This document shows positions 6,283 to 6,500 of a stretch of 6,500 nucleotides of DNA, piece after piece. The stretch comes from Chloroflexota bacterium. Its GTDB lineage: Bacteria; Chloroflexota; Anaerolineae; J102. A program made the translations under genes and the position numbers. The stretch covers positions 1-6,500 of the forward strand of contig PIVW01000339.1 in the NCBI GenBank assembly GCA_003353825.1, in the 5' to 3' direction. The notes under the pieces are model-generated. The model did no database searches, was not told the DNA's origin, and saw only the letters and a program-made list of their open reading frames with translations. Numbering within the stretch: position 1 is the first letter of the stretch; each line of letters starts with the position of its first letter.

Positions 6283-6500
6283 CTGACTATTTGAACTTCA
6301 TATGCGTTCCCTATGTGTTTCATATGCTTATCGCCTTCAGGCTATGCCTGAATAGTTACATTATTTCTTTGAGTTGGCCTTAGCCTATATTTCGCAGTTT
6401 CTGAGAAAGAAATCGAGCAGCGACAAGAAAAATAACCCGAAAGTATTAGTGGATACTGACGAACACTTATTCTTAGCCTATCTGGAGCATTAATCACCTT
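6283..6500. other. Upstream flank of the IS66 remnant, no gene
   Basis: I see no supported gene. A frame without a start is open from 6356 to a stop at 6491-6493 (ends LVDTDEHLFLAYLEH). It resembles nothing I know. The stretch holds TTCAGGC (6336-6342) and GCCTGAA (6346-6352), a 7-bp stem with a 3-base loop. It also has a 9-base direct repeat TTCATATGC (6297-6305 and 6319-6327) and a 10-base direct repeat CTTAGCCTAT (6379-6388 and 6472-6481). One of these may mark the element end, but no terminal inverted repeat partner can be seen. Confidence 0.4.

Noticed and set aside
6336..6352. Intrinsic terminator at the TTCAGGC / GCCTGAA hairpin
   Set aside because: The stem is short and the following bases on either strand do not form a T run.
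1..6500. CRISPR array, tRNA, rRNA or retron-like element
   Set aside because: No regularly spaced repeats, cloverleaf or conserved RNA stretch were seen, and no reverse transcriptase or Cas-like reading frame is present.

Overview
The window looks like chromosomal DNA from a free-living bacterium of moderate G+C content. Remembered resemblance of several proteins (the SPASM protein, the GT-C membrane protein and the transposase remnants) points to Chloroflexota. That placement is an inference from protein flavour, not from a marker gene. There are no rRNA, tRNA, CRISPR or phage structural genes.

Region 1 (1-438) has no gene I can support. Its main feature is a perfect 14-bp inverted repeat around a 2-base centre (125-154), plus a weak possible promoter near 331-358. 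Region 2 (439-4836) is a run of five co-directional plus-strand units: a Nudix hydrolase (439-1038); a DoxX-like membrane protein that overlaps it by ATGA (1035-1709); a TIGR04282-type glycosyltransferase/nucleotidyltransferase-like protein (1723-2397); the C-terminal SPASM half of a radical SAM protein without its radical SAM core (2610-3173); and a polytopic GT-C type glycosyltransferase (3187-4836). The first three are tightly packed and look co-transcribed. A 212-base gap before the SPASM remnant holds a palindromic repeat whose translation gives the familiar 'AENAKNAE' type peptide.

Region 3 (about 4837-6500) is a graveyard of insertion sequences. A plus-strand DDE integrase gene is broken into four reading-frame segments (5017 to about 5687). 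It meets, tail to tail, the N-terminal part of an IS66-family transposase on the minus strand (5638-6282). Both lose their catalytic C-terminal parts at the same junction near 5670-5690. The last 220 bases hold only small repeats.

Functionally, the TIGR04282 protein, the radical SAM/SPASM remnant and the GT-C membrane protein fit a polyprenol-linked sugar transfer theme for envelope glycans. The Nudix and DoxX proteins have no clear link to that theme. I found no convincing new multi-gene system. The best leads are the domain-decapitated SPASM gene with a palindromic repeat in front of it, a hairpin that hides the ribosome binding site of the TIGR04282 gene, the strong palindrome at 125-154, and the tail-to-tail junction of two transposon remnants.
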